64,000 nt of DNA from Kaistella sp. SH40-3. Its GTDB lineage: Bacteria; Bacteroidota; Bacteroidia; Flavobacteriales; Weeksellaceae. Position numbers and translations under genes: made by a program. Positions 25,828 to 34,566 of this stretch are shown piece by piece; the stretch's first letter is position 1, and each line of letters starts with the position of its first letter. The stretch lies in the NCBI RefSeq assembly GCF_030686865.1, contig NZ_JAQYUS010000007.1, forward strand, positions 118,289 to 182,288, in the 5' to 3' direction. The notes under the pieces were generated by a model, which saw nothing but the letters and a program-made list of their open reading frames with translations, did not search any database and was not told the DNA's origin.

Positions 25828-26331
25828 TTATTTCGCGCCGTCGATTTCTCTCATGTATTCAAGAACCTCTCTTGCGTCTGTATCACTTAGTCCTTGATTT
25901 GGCATTCTAACCAAACAAAGTTCAAGTTGTTTTTGTAATTCAGGATCCACATCAATCATTGGATCAGGATTAGAAATAAAGTTCATAATCCACTCTGGAG
26001 TTTGTCTTTTAGTAACACCTAACCAACCTGGGCCAACTAATTTTTCATCTGTCGGTTTGTGACAAGAAGTACATTTTACGTCTGCAATTTTTTTACCAGC
26101 GGCTGCCATTGCAGGATCAAATTTACTTACGTCTACATTTTCGTGTTTACCAAGTCCTCTGTTAGGGTCATACTTTGCCGCATTTGCTTCCATATCTGCT
26201 GAACTTTCGCCTGCAGTGGTTGCCGCAGCGTCTGTAGAACCTGCCGGGATTGAATCAGTTTGTTTGTCTCCTCCGCATGAGATTAATGCAAGTGCCAATG
26301 TTGCTAGCGCAATAGTTTTTAATGTTTTCAT
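25828..26331 (-). CDS. c-type cytochrome lipoprotein
   Basis: 167-residue exported lipoprotein (lipobox LISC, then GGDKQ) with an Ala/Ser/Thr-rich linker followed by one class I cytochrome c domain. Haem attaches at CTSCH (about residues 86-90); the likely axial Met is in VRMPNQGL. It is directly upstream of nosZ on the same strand and probably donates electrons to it. Its promoter has a dyad operator with a -7 box TACTTTTG at the fixed 30.5-bp spacing. Confidence 0.9.
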   Translation of the reverse strand: MKTLKTIALATLALALISCGGDKQTDSIPAGSTDAAATTAGESSADMEANAAKYDPNRGLGKHENVDVSKFDPAMAAAGKKIADVKCTSCHKPTDEKLVGPGWLGVTKRQTPEWIMNFISNPDPMIDVDPELQKQLELCLVRMPNQGLSDTDAREVLEYMREIDGAK

Positions 26332-26354
26332 TATTTTTATTATTTTTGTATGCT

Positions 26355-26430
26355 CAAAAGTACTACTCTTTGTCTAATTATAAATATGACTACAGTCATA
26401 ACTGTCGTATGATAATTATCGTGAAATTTG
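26355..26430. promoter_or_regulatory. Shared operator of two divergent cytochrome genes
   Basis: A perfect dyad TATGAC-TACA-GTCATA lies at 26385-26400 (centre 26392.5). On the minus side the -7 box TACTTTTG is at 26355-26362; on the plus side GAAATTTG is at 26423-26430. The first base of each box is exactly 30.5 bp from the centre, so one operator can serve both genes in a class II arrangement. A weaker second dyad ATGAT-AATT-ATCGT lies at 26409-26422, toward the plus-strand gene. Confidence 0.7.
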
Positions 26431-26467
26431 TAGTGTTAAATAATAAACGTTTTAAATTAGAAATCAA

Positions 26468-26854
26468 ATGAAAAAGTATCTTGTTATCTGCGCAGCAATC
26501 GCAGTAGTTTCGTGTAGTAAAAAAGAAACCAATCCGGATATGGATACCAATGTGATGCTGGAAGAACCCGTTGTGAAGACTGTTGATTCGGCAGCAGCAG
26601 GTAAACATGAAGGTTTGGCACTCATCGAAGGAGCAGATTGTTTAACTTGTCATAAAGTGGATGCTAGAGTTGTGGGCCCATCTTACCAAGAGGTTGCAGA
26701 TAAATATACTGAGGCTGATGTGGAAATGCTTGCAAATAAAATCATTGAGGGTGGTAAAGGTGCATGGGGAGAGATTCCAATGACTCCGCACGCCGGAATG
26801 AGCAAAGAAAATGCAAAGAAAATGGTAGAATATATTTTGACTCTTAAAAAATAA
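26468..26854 (+). CDS. Small c-type cytochrome lipoprotein
   Basis: 128-residue exported lipoprotein (lipobox VVSC, then SKKET) with one class I cytochrome c domain of the c551/c552 type. Haem site CLTCH is at about residues 58-62, followed by the conserved VVGPSYQEVADKY, and the axial Met is in IPMTPHAGM. It is transcribed divergently from the nosZ cytochrome and shares its operator, so it is likely another electron carrier for N2O reduction. A terminator follows 21 bp after the stop. Confidence 0.9.
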   Translation: MKKYLVICAAIAVVSCSKKETNPDMDTNVMLEEPVVKTVDSAAAGKHEGLALIEGADCLTCHKVDARVVGPSYQEVADKYTEADVEMLANKIIEGGKGAWGEIPMTPHAGMSKENAKKMVEYILTLKK

Positions 26855-26875
26855 AAATCTATTTTTAAACAAGAC

Positions 26876-26906
26876 AAAGACATCTTATTATAAGGTGTCT
26901 TTTTTG
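26876..26906 (+). terminator. Terminator after the small cytochrome gene
   Basis: 12-bp stem AAAGACATCTTA/TAAGGTGTCTTT (one wobble pair) with a 3-nt loop, followed by a T run. Confidence 0.8.
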
Positions 26907-27015
26907 TTTTTTATAAAATCAAATCTGTCAATTTGTCATAAATTAATTGGTGGTATAAAATTGGAGAAGATCTGACTGTAAAAATTAACTTTAATAATAA
27001 TAAAATATAAATAAA

Positions 27016-28911
27016 ATGAGCAAAATAATTGGAATTGACTTAGGTACAACCAATTCATGCGTTGCGGTAATGGAAGGTAAAGATCCTGTAGTTATCCCTA
27101 ACGCAGAAGGTAAAAGAACAACTCCTTCTATCGTAGCGTTTACAGAAGATGGAGAAAGAAAAGTGGGTGATCCTGCAAAAAGACAGGCAGTAACCAATCC
27201 AACTAAAACGGTATTCTCTATTAAAAGATTTATCGGAACTCACTTTAAAGATGATGCATCCGAAGTTTCTAGAGTACCTTATAAAGTGGTAGCTGGACCA
27301 AACGATACTGCAAAAGTAAAAATCGACGACAGAGAATATACGCCTCAAGAAATTTCTGCAATGATTCTTCAGAAAATGAAGAAAACTGCTGAAGATTATT
27401 TAGGTCAGGAAGTAACTAGAGCGGTAATTACAGTTCCAGCGTACTTTAATGATGCCCAAAGACAGGCAACTAAAGAAGCGGGTGAAATCGCTGGTTTGAA
27501 AGTAGAAAGAATTATCAATGAGCCTACTGCAGCAGCTTTGGCTTATGGTTTAGATAAAAGTCATAAAGATCAAAAAATCGCAGTATACGATTTAGGTGGT
27601 GGTACTTTTGACGTTTCAATTCTTGATTTAGGAGACGGAGTATTCGAAGTATTATCAACAAATGGTGATACGCACTTAGGTGGTGATGATTTTGATGATG
27701 TTATCATTAACTGGTTGGCAGACGAATTCAAATCTGAAGAAGGTGTTGACTTAAAAGGAGACCCAATCGCATTACAAAGATTGAAAGAAGCCGCAGAGAA
27801 AGCAAAAATCGAATTGTCTTCTTCTTCTCAAACAGAAATCAACCTTCCTTATATTACAGCAACTGCAACAGGACCGAAACACTTGGTTAAAACTTTAACT
27901 AAAGCGAAATTCGAACAATTAGCAGTGGACTTGGTAAGACGTTCAATGGAGCCTTGTAAAAAAGCGCTTTCAGATGCAGGTCTTTCTGTTTCAGATATTG
28001 ATGAAGTAATCTTGGTTGGTGGTTCTACCAGAATCCCAATTATTCAGGAAGAAGTAGAAAAATTCTTCGGTAAAACCCCTTCAAAAGGAGTGAATCCAGA
28101 TGAGGTTGTAGCATTAGGAGCTGCGATTCAAGGTGGAGTTTTAACTGGTGATGTAAAAGACGTTCTTTTATTAGATGTAACGCCACTTTCATTAGGAATT
28201 GAAACAATGGGTTCTGTGTTTACTAAATTGATTGAGGCTAACACAACCATTCCAACTAAAAAATCAGAGGTGTTCTCTACCGCAAGTGATAACCAGCCTG
28301 CAGTTTCTATTAGAGTAGGACAGGGAGAAAGACCAATGTTTAATGATAACAAAGAAATCGGAAGATTTGACTTGACAGACATTCCACCAGCACAAAGAGG
28401 AGTTCCTCAGATCGAAGTGACCTTTGATATTGATGCAAACGGAATCTTGAGTGTTTCTGCAAAAGATAAAGGAACAGGAAAAGAGCAGTCTATTAAAATT
28501 CAGGCGAGTTCAGGACTTTCTGAAGAAGAAATCGCAAAAATGAAACGTGAAGCTGAAGAAAATGCAGCCTCAGATGCGAAGAAAAAAGAAGAAGTAGAAG
28601 TTTTCAACAAAGCCGACGGATTGATTTTCCAAACTGAAAAACAATTGAAAGAATTTGGTGACAAATTATCAGCTGACAAAAAAGCCGCTATCGAAACTGC
28701 GCACGCAGAATTGAAAACTGCTTTTGAAGCAAAAGATTTGGACAGCGTAAAAACAAAAACAGAAGCATTAGACGCAGCATGGATGGCGGCTTCCGAAGAA
28801 ATGTATGCGGCAGGAAACCAAGGACAGCCAGGTGCTGATCAAGCGCAAGGAAATCCAGGAGCAGCAGGAACAGAAGATGTTCAGGATGCTGATTTCGAAG
28901 AAGTCAAGTAA
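27016..28911 (+). CDS. dnaK: Chaperone protein DnaK (Hsp70)
   Basis: 631-residue ATP-driven chaperone that binds exposed hydrophobic peptides with DnaJ and GrpE. The nucleotide-binding domain shows [31 protein letters not shown] and [12 protein letters not shown]; the linker [15 protein letters not shown] follows. The substrate-binding domain and lid lead to the Gly/Gln-rich tail and terminal [11 protein letters not shown]. The length is normal. A -7-like TAACTTTA (26986-26993) precedes it. dnaJ and grpE are not adjacent. It is the last backbone gene before the integrated element. Confidence 0.98.
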   Translation: MSKIIGIDLGTTNSCVAVMEGKDPVVIPNAEGKRTTPSIVAFTEDGERKVGDPAKRQAVTNPTKTVFSIKRFIGTHFKDDASEVSRVPYKVVAGPNDTAKVKIDDREYTPQEISAMILQKMKKTAEDYLGQEVTRAVITVPAYFNDAQRQATKEAGEIAGLKVERIINEPTAAALAYGLDKSHKDQKIAVYDLGGGTFDVSILDLGDGVFEVLSTNGDTHLGGDDFDDVIINWLADEFKSEEGVDLKGDPIALQRLKEAAEKAKIELSSSSQTEINLPYITATATGPKHLVKTLTKAKFEQLAVDLVRRSMEPCKKALSDAGLSVSDIDEVILVGGSTRIPIIQEEVEKFFGKTPSKGVNPDEVVALGAAIQGGVLTGDVKDVLLLDVTPLSLGIETMGSVFTKLIEANTTIPTKKSEVFSTASDNQPAVSIRVGQGERPMFNDNKEIGRFDLTDIPPAQRGVPQIEVTFDIDANGILSVSAKDKGTGKEQSIKIQASSGLSEEEIAKMKREAEENAASDAKKKEEVEVFNKADGLIFQTEKQLKEFGDKLSADKKAAIETAHAELKTAFEAKDLDSVKTKTEALDAAWMAASEEMYAAGNQGQPGADQAQGNPGAAGTEDVQDADFEEVK

Positions 28912-28955
28912 TTAGCAATTATCATCGATTAACATCGATTGAAATAAAGTAGTAG

Positions 28956-28993
28956 ATCGCTGTAAACGTAATGTTTACAGCGATTTTTTTTTG
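28956..28993 (+). terminator. Terminator of dnaK
   Basis: Perfect 12-bp stem ATCGCTGTAAAC/GTTTACAGCGAT with a 5-nt loop and a run of 9 T. Confidence 0.9.
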
Positions 28994-29142
28994 TTTTTAA
29001 CATTTTTCAATAATAGTCGATTTTAATCAATTTTTATCGTATTTTTGTATCTTACTTGTACCGCATCTTAATAACGGATAATGTGACTCTAATAGTACCT
29101 TAAATAATCTAATTTGCTTTTTAAATTTAAAATAATTGAATT

Positions 29143-29712
29143 ATGGGCTTCAGTAATCTTAAAATACCGAGACTTTGTGAATTTTGTGAGAAGCCATTTG
29201 AAGCAAAAACAGTTGCCACCAGATTTTGCAGTAAGTATTGCTCGGAAAAATTGGGAAAAAGGCAAAAACAATTGGCAAAAGAAATCGAAGCAAAAAAAAC
29301 ACTGTTAGAAAACTCAGTTTCTAAAATTGCTGAATTGCAAACACGACCTTATATATCTGTCAGTGAAGCGGAAATGCTTTTTGGAATTTCAAAAAATACC
29401 ATTCACAGATTAATTAAAAGTAAAAAAATACCTGCCATCAATTTGGGAGAGCGGCTTACTCGTGTAAGTAAAATTGATATAGAACAAATGTTTACAACAA
29501 TTGAAATACCAGATAAGCCGAAGGAAATTCCTGAAAAACCCAATTTCGAAGTTGGTAATTGTTATACAATTTCAGAAATTAGTGCAAAATACCGTGCTGA
29601 TCCGGGAACTGTAAATAATTTAATTAAAAGAAACAAAATTCCGACCAAGAAAGTTGGAAGTTTCGTTTATGTACCTAAAAATTTAATAGATAAAATTTTT
29701 GACGGAAAATGA
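29143..29712 (+). CDS. Zinc-ribbon and double helix-turn-helix protein, excisionase-like
   Basis: 189-residue DNA-binding protein. The N-terminal part has paired cysteines (CEFCEKPF, then CSKYC) like a small zinc ribbon. Two MerR/excisionase-type HTH units follow: ISVSEAEMLFGISKNTIHRLIKSKKIPAI and a second beginning YTISEISAKY with NNLIKRNKIP. The gene overlaps the integrase start by 4 bp (ATGA), so both proteins are made together, as for recombination directionality factors. A promoter box TATTTTTG lies at 29040-29047. The role in excision is inferred from fold and position. Confidence 0.75.
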   Translation: MGFSNLKIPRLCEFCEKPFEAKTVATRFCSKYCSEKLGKRQKQLAKEIEAKKTLLENSVSKIAELQTRPYISVSEAEMLFGISKNTIHRLIKSKKIPAINLGERLTRVSKIDIEQMFTTIEIPDKPKEIPEKPNFEVGNCYTISEISAKYRADPGTVNNLIKRNKIPTKKVGSFVYVPKNLIDKIFDGK

Positions 29713-30950
29713 AAGAGTTATTAAAAACCAAAGTTACCGTACGATTGCGAAAAGCCGAATTCCGAAAAGAATGGTTTATTTATTTGGAAAGTTATCCTGT
29801 GATGATTCCTGGTAAAGATAAAGTTCAGAGAATCCGGGAATATTTGAACCGAAGTGTCACAACCGTAGATTTTGATAAGAAAAGACCTGCAAGAACAACC
29901 CAAGAATCCGTTTCATTCAAACCTAAAAGAGATGACAATGGTATTATCGTTTGTAAAAGCGAAAATGATCGGGAAGCTATGCTTTACGCAGATTCAATGC
30001 GGAAATTGAGACAACGGGAATATGATAATTTTGAACTTTACAACGAGATTGACTTGATTCAGGCGGAACAGAAAGAAAAATCGCAGGATAATTTTGTGAG
30101 ATATTTTGAGTTGCTCGTAAGTAAACGACATAAAAACAATTCCGAATCCATTCAAGTAAATTGGTATCGTTCGATAGAATTTCTAAAAGATTTTGGAGGC
30201 GAAAAAATTATGTTTTCGCAAATTGATACTAAATTTTGTGAAAACTTTAAATCATATTTGTTGACTGCAAAAAGTGGTAGCAATAAGCAAGATATTATTT
30301 CTCAAAATACGGCTTCAACTTATTTTTCTGTTTTCAAAGCTGCATTGAAACAAGCTTTTATTGATGGATATTTTACGACTGATATTTCTGCTAAAATAAA
30401 AGCGATTCCGCACGAGGAATCAAGACGAGAATATTTAACACTTGATGAACTTAATACTTTAGTTGAAACGCCGTGTGAACTTGAAGTTCTTAAACGTGCA
30501 GCACTTTTTTCAGCCTTAACAGGTCTGCGACATTCCGATATTAAGAAACTAACGTGGAACGAAATAAGTATTGAAAACGATCAGGCAAAAATAAATTTTA
30601 CTCAAAAAAAGACAAAAGGTGTAGAATATATGCCGATGTCTAAACAAGCATTACAGCTTTGTGGTGAAGTAGGTCTTCCAAATGATTTGATTTTTAAAAA
30701 TCTGACTAATCCGGCTTGGATTTCCCGACCACTTAAGAAGTGGATTGAAAGTGCTGGAATTACCAAAAAAATAACATTTCATAATTTTAGACACACTTTT
30801 GCTACACTTCAGCTTTCAAGCGGAACTGATATTTATACGGTAAGTAAAATGCTTGGTCATACGAACGTAAAAACTACGCAGGTTTATGCAAAGGTTGTTG
30901 ATGAAAAGAAAAACAAAGCTTCGACGGCTATTCATTTAAAAAATTTATAA
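29709..30950 (+). CDS. Site-specific tyrosine recombinase (integrase)
   Basis: 413-residue phage/ICE-type integrase. It has an N-terminal arm-binding region, a SAM-like core-binding domain (about 120-220) and a catalytic domain with the full active site: R274 in TGLRHSD, the lysine region TQKKTKGVEY, H358 and R361 in HNFRH, H384 in LGHTN and nucleophile Y393 in QVYAKV. It would insert and excise the element at an att site that I could not locate. It sits at the left end, immediately next to dnaK. Confidence 0.95.
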   Translation: MKELLKTKVTVRLRKAEFRKEWFIYLESYPVMIPGKDKVQRIREYLNRSVTTVDFDKKRPARTTQESVSFKPKRDDNGIIVCKSENDREAMLYADSMRKLRQREYDNFELYNEIDLIQAEQKEKSQDNFVRYFELLVSKRHKNNSESIQVNWYRSIEFLKDFGGEKIMFSQIDTKFCENFKSYLLTAKSGSNKQDIISQNTASTYFSVFKAALKQAFIDGYFTTDISAKIKAIPHEESRREYLTLDELNTLVETPCELEVLKRAALFSALTGLRHSDIKKLTWNEISIENDQAKINFTQKKTKGVEYMPMSKQALQLCGEVGLPNDLIFKNLTNPAWISRPLKKWIESAGITKKITFHNFRHTFATLQLSSGTDIYTVSKMLGHTNVKTTQVYAKVVDEKKNKASTAIHLKNL

Positions 30951-30951
30951 A

Positions 30952-31743
30952 ATGAATTTGAAATATTTTGAATATATTGTTATTTACCTTTCGGTCCTGG
31001 TGGTATGTGTAGTCGTGGGAGCGTTAGCAAGAATCTCTTTTATTGGTAAAGGTGGTGATGAGTATACCGCAAATATTGTATTTTGGTCAATTACAGCATT
31101 AAGTATTTTATTTTATGCGATTATCATTTTGTTTCTTGATGTCATAATTGTTGGATTTAGAAAAATATTTCGCAAAAAGAATAATTCCACAAATTCTACT
31201 GTAGATTTTATTCCGACTAAAAATCATGAGAATATTACAATTGCGCAAAGAAAAATAATTGATGACAATACAGCAAATCAGTTAATTGAAGATTCAAAGG
31301 AAAATATTGAGGAGCAAACAATGGAAAGGATAAATCTTGAGTCTATAAGAAAAACCCAACTTCAGCAAAAGCAACAGATTGAAAGTGAGAAATTGCAAGT
31401 CGCTGTAGATTACACTCGAAATCAATTTGCATTATATTTAAAGGATGAAGATCTTGATTCACTTTGCGACGCCGTAAATTTATATTCAGTAAAAGAAGAT
31501 ATTCATAATAATATTTCCATTTACACAAAGGACTTAACAAATCTAGACCTTTATCATTTCGGCTGGAATATCTGGAATCATTTCAGACCTATAAAACAGG
31601 AAGAGGTTTCAAAATTATTAAAAAATGTTTTCGTTTCGCTTGATGATATTGATTTGGAAAGTATCAAATCCCATTTGAAAGATGAACCTAAAAGAGGCAT
31701 TATAAAAATTCAAGAAAACCTGACAGACTACCAAAAGATATAA
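30952..31743 (+). CDS. Two-helix membrane protein with cytoplasmic domain, unknown function
   Basis: 263-residue protein with two transmembrane helices (about residues 8-28 and 45-68) and a soluble C-terminal part. The soluble part has a charged coiled-coil-like stretch (about 115-145) and then a helical domain containing YHFGWNIWNHFRP. It begins 1 bp after the integrase stop, so it belongs to the same transcript. I do not recognise the family. Position suggests a maintenance, exclusion or regulation role for the element, but no motif supports one. Confidence 0.7.
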   Translation: MNLKYFEYIVIYLSVLVVCVVVGALARISFIGKGGDEYTANIVFWSITALSILFYAIIILFLDVIIVGFRKIFRKKNNSTNSTVDFIPTKNHENITIAQRKIIDDNTANQLIEDSKENIEEQTMERINLESIRKTQLQQKQQIESEKLQVAVDYTRNQFALYLKDEDLDSLCDAVNLYSVKEDIHNNISIYTKDLTNLDLYHFGWNIWNHFRPIKQEEVSKLLKNVFVSLDDIDLESIKSHLKDEPKRGIIKIQENLTDYQKI

Positions 31744-31768
31744 AAAATCACAAAACGAAGTGTATTTT

Positions 31769-31824
31769 AAGTGATTCCTCTGTGATTGCGTGTTTACGGC
31801 CATCACAGAGGAATCACTTTTTTT
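31769..31824 (+). terminator. 18-bp perfect hairpin with T run after the integrase operon
   Basis: AAGTGATTCCTCTGTGAT (31769-31786) and its exact reverse complement (31802-31819) enclose a 15-nt loop and are followed by 7 T. It ends the integrase operon 25 bp after the stop. The stem is longer than usual for a terminator, and the next gene's leader starts directly after it, so an added role as a replication or recombination structure is possible. Confidence 0.7.
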
Positions 31825-31855
31825 CTTTGCACCATAACAATCAAAAACAACAGTT

Positions 31856-32233
31856 ATGGAGAGTAATGAAATCTCATTTGAAAATCTACCAAAAGCAGTG
31901 GCGCATCTGGTCAACGAAATTTCTATAATAAAACTTTTGGTCGAAGTAAAGCAGCCACAGCAAGTTCCTCAAAAAAGAATTCCAATAGATATAACGGAAG
32001 CCTGCCAAATTATCGGAAAAGCCAAACCTACAGTTTATACTCTTGTGCGGAAAAGATTGATTCCTTGCTACAAAAATGGGAAGAAACTTTATTTTTTTGA
32101 GGACGAACTCTTAGACTGGATTTCTAAAGGAAGGAAAAAAACGTTACAGGAAATTGAATCTGAAGCAACTGCAGATTTCAAAAAGAATTTTAGAAAAACT
32201 TCAGCAGAATTTAATCTAAAATCTAAATCATGA
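31856..32233 (+). CDS. Helix-turn-helix (excisionase-like) protein
   Basis: 125-residue protein with an N-terminal helical segment and a central MerR/excisionase-type winged HTH (DITEACQIIGKAKPTVYTLVRKRLIPCYKNGKKLYF). A basic C-terminal tail follows. Its stop overlaps the start of the primase-helicase gene (ATGA), so the two are coupled. In Bacteroidota mobile elements this gene pair is common; the HTH protein may bind the replication origin or control the module. Confidence 0.8.
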   Translation: MESNEISFENLPKAVAHLVNEISIIKLLVEVKQPQQVPQKRIPIDITEACQIIGKAKPTVYTLVRKRLIPCYKNGKKLYFFEDELLDWISKGRKKTLQEIESEATADFKKNFRKTSAEFNLKSKS

Positions 32234-33468
32234 ACACAGAAGTCCCTTATTTAAGAGTAGGAACTTCCTACTACAAAACTATTGAAAAGCCATTGATTTC
32301 AGGAGATAAAATTTCAATATTAGTCCGCTGGAATCGGGAAACTATTATTACCGACCATGGCAAAACTTATGTTTCAGGAGTTCCAAAATATGATGGCTTC
32401 TGCTGTATTCCAAGCCATTTAAATTATCAAAAAGTAGTAGAGGGGTTTTATAATATGTACAATGAAATACCTTGTCAACCAGATGGTGAAAAGGTAGACC
32501 TCCAATCAATTAAAGAAAAAATTCCTTTTTCCCTGGATTTTATGCATCATATTTTTGGTGAACAAATAGAATTAGGATTGGACTATTTAAAAATATTACT
32601 TCTATATCCCACGCAAATTCTACCCATTCTATGTCTTGTCAGTAAAGAAAGGGTTACCGGAAAAACAACATTTATAAAATGGCTCAAATGTATTTTTGGA
32701 TTGAATATGACTTACATCAAAGGAGATTCATTTGGAAGTCAGTTTAACGCAGATTGGACCTCAATGTTAATTGTGGCAATTGATGAAGTCTTCTTCGATA
32801 AAAAAGAGATCACCGAACGATTAAAATATCTTTCCACCACAGACAAAGATAAAAAAGAAGCGAAAGGTAAAGACCGGGAAGAAGTTGATTTTTTTGCGAA
32901 GTTTATTCTTTGTTCCAATAACGAAGATAATTTTATTCAGATCGATGAAAACGAAGTGCGCTTCTGGATTCTAAAAATTAAACCGATCAAATCTGAACGA
33001 ACAGAATTCCTGCGCGATCTTAATGCTGAAATTCCTTACTTCTTAAACTTCTTGGTACAAAGACCATTTCACAGCCAGAAGAAAACAAGAATGTGGTTTA
33101 CCCACACAGAACTTAGAACCACTGCCTTGCAAAAATTAGTCTGGAAAAATAATAACAAACTTGAATCCCGGATAATTGAATTACTGTTTGAATTTTTTGA
33201 AAGTGTAGAAGACCCGGAAATAAATGCAGTTCCCCAAGATATATTGAATATGCTGAACAAAATGTTTAAAAGCAGTTACTGGACAATCAATGATGTGCGA
33301 AAATTATTAAAAGAAATCTGGAAACTCGAACCGCAACAAAATTCTTTGGCTTACATCAAATACGACATGGATTATGGCGGAAGTTTTTTTCAGCAAAATA
33401 AACTTGGACGCTATTTTACGATAAAAAGAAATTTTATTTCTCAAAAATTTGATGAAATGATGAGATAA
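32230..33468 (+). CDS. Primase-helicase family protein (SF3-like helicase, DUF5906)
   Basis: 412-residue replication protein. The central NTPase core has a P-loop variant (VSKERVTGKTTFIKW, about residues 137-151), a Walker B-like LIVAIDEV and the sensor segment FILCSNNEDNF, matching SF3-type helicases of mobile elements. The C-terminal part is helical and may bind DNA. It probably unwinds the origin of the element. It lies directly before the iteron-like repeats, which are likely its or its HTH partner's target. Confidence 0.82.
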   Translation: MNTEVPYLRVGTSYYKTIEKPLISGDKISILVRWNRETIITDHGKTYVSGVPKYDGFCCIPSHLNYQKVVEGFYNMYNEIPCQPDGEKVDLQSIKEKIPFSLDFMHHIFGEQIELGLDYLKILLLYPTQILPILCLVSKERVTGKTTFIKWLKCIFGLNMTYIKGDSFGSQFNADWTSMLIVAIDEVFFDKKEITERLKYLSTTDKDKKEAKGKDREEVDFFAKFILCSNNEDNFIQIDENEVRFWILKIKPIKSERTEFLRDLNAEIPYFLNFLVQRPFHSQKKTRMWFTHTELRTTALQKLVWKNNNKLESRIIELLFEFFESVEDPEINAVPQDILNMLNKMFKSSYWTINDVRKLLKEIWKLEPQQNSLAYIKYDMDYGGSFFQQNKLGRYFTIKRNFISQKFDEMMR

Positions 33469-33500
33469 TTGATAATGAAAAGAAAATCAATGAATTACAT

Positions 33501-33650
33501 CTCATCAAAGTACTCATCAAATTTAAAAACACTGTTTTTTGATGAGAGATTGATGAGCAAATAAATTGAAGTTTGATGAGACGATGAGCATTTGTATATA
33601 CCTAGATGATATACAATTAAATACAGCGCTTCCTCATCAATTCATCAAAC
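33501..33650. repeat. Iteron-like GATGAG/CTCATC array, candidate replication origin
   Basis: In 150 bp there are about eight copies of (T)TTGATGAG or its complement CTCATCAA(A): forward CTCATCAAA at 33501 and 33513, reverse TTTGATGAG at 33538 and 33572, TTGATGAG at 33550, CGATGAG at 33582, and CTCATCAA/TCATCAA at 33633 and 33642. An AT-rich stretch with a GTATAT/ATATAC dyad lies between the clusters. The site sits between the primase-helicase and Toprim genes, which fits an origin or operator. Confidence 0.65.
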
Positions 33651-33684
33651 TTTTACCAAAACTCAACCCCTAAACTTTACCGCA

Positions 33685-34566
33685 ATGAACTGTACACAAT
33701 TTAATAAAATATCGGTGGAAGTAGTCCTGCAATCATTTGGACATTTTCCCACAAAACAAAATGAAAAAGAAGCATGGTTTCTGAATCCTTTTTCCATCGA
33801 AAACGATGCCTCTTTTAAAATAAATAAAAACCTCAATTGTTGGTATTTATTTTCAGAAGGGATCGGTGGAAACAATATCGATCTGATGAAAAAATATTTA
33901 AACGCTTCAATATCTGAAGTTTTGAATTGGGCAGAAAACCAGAATTTTTCTTCTTTTCACCAGCAATCGGGTAATTATAAATTATTCAACCTTCCCAAAA
34001 CTTATGAAATAGTAGAGGTGAAAGATATTCAGCATCCTGCATTAGTTCAATATTTAAAAAGCAGAAAAGTGGAACGTCAAAAACACTTGATTCAGGAAAT
34101 TCATTATCAAATGAACGACAAGAAATATTTTGGAATCGGGTTCAAAAATGATTCCGATGGTTATGAAATTCGGAACGCTTATTCTAAAATTTGTCTTGGT
34201 AAAAAAGACATTACCACCATAAAAAATAACTCAAAATCGCTTCTGGTTTTTGAAGGGTTTTTTGATTTTCTCTCCTATAAAAATATTGAAGAATCGTTAG
34301 AAAATGAACCTTCAGATTACATGATTTTGAATTCAGTTTCAATGATAAATAAGATTAAAAATTCCCTTGAAACTTATGAAAAAATACATCTCTATTTTGA
34401 CAATGACGAAGCCGGAAATCGAGCCGTTGAAATCATTAAAAATGAAAATAATGAAGCAGAAGATTGCCGGGTTTTGTATTCCGATTTTAAGGATTTAAAT
34501 GATTGGTTGATTCATGGAAACCCAAATAATGTTAAAATTCAATATCAATCAACATTTAAAAGATGA
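33685..34566 (+). CDS. Toprim-domain protein (primase-like)
   Basis: 293-residue replication protein. The N-terminal part resembles the zinc-ribbon region of phage and element primases (CWYLFSEGIGGNNIDLMKKY) but with few cysteines. The Toprim fold in the second half has the catalytic Glu in LLVFEGFFDF and the D-x-D motif in LYFDNDEAGNRA. It probably makes primers for element replication together with the upstream helicase. The next gene overlaps it by 4 bp. Confidence 0.85.
   Translation: MNCTQFNKISVEVVLQSFGHFPTKQNEKEAWFLNPFSIENDASFKINKNLNCWYLFSEGIGGNNIDLMKKYLNASISEVLNWAENQNFSSFHQQSGNYKLFNLPKTYEIVEVKDIQHPALVQYLKSRKVERQKHLIQEIHYQMNDKKYFGIGFKNDSDGYEIRNAYSKICLGKKDITTIKNNSKSLLVFEGFFDFLSYKNIEESLENEPSDYMILNSVSMINKIKNSLETYEKIHLYFDNDEAGNRAVEIIKNENNEAEDCRVLYSDFKDLNDWLIHGNPNNVKIQYQSTFKR

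Noticed and set aside
28990..29100. attL site after dnaK
   Set aside because: No direct repeat of this segment could be found at the other side of the element within the window.
33501..33650. CRISPR array
   Set aside because: The repeat units are only 7-9 bp, occur in both orientations, and have no regular spacers or cas genes.
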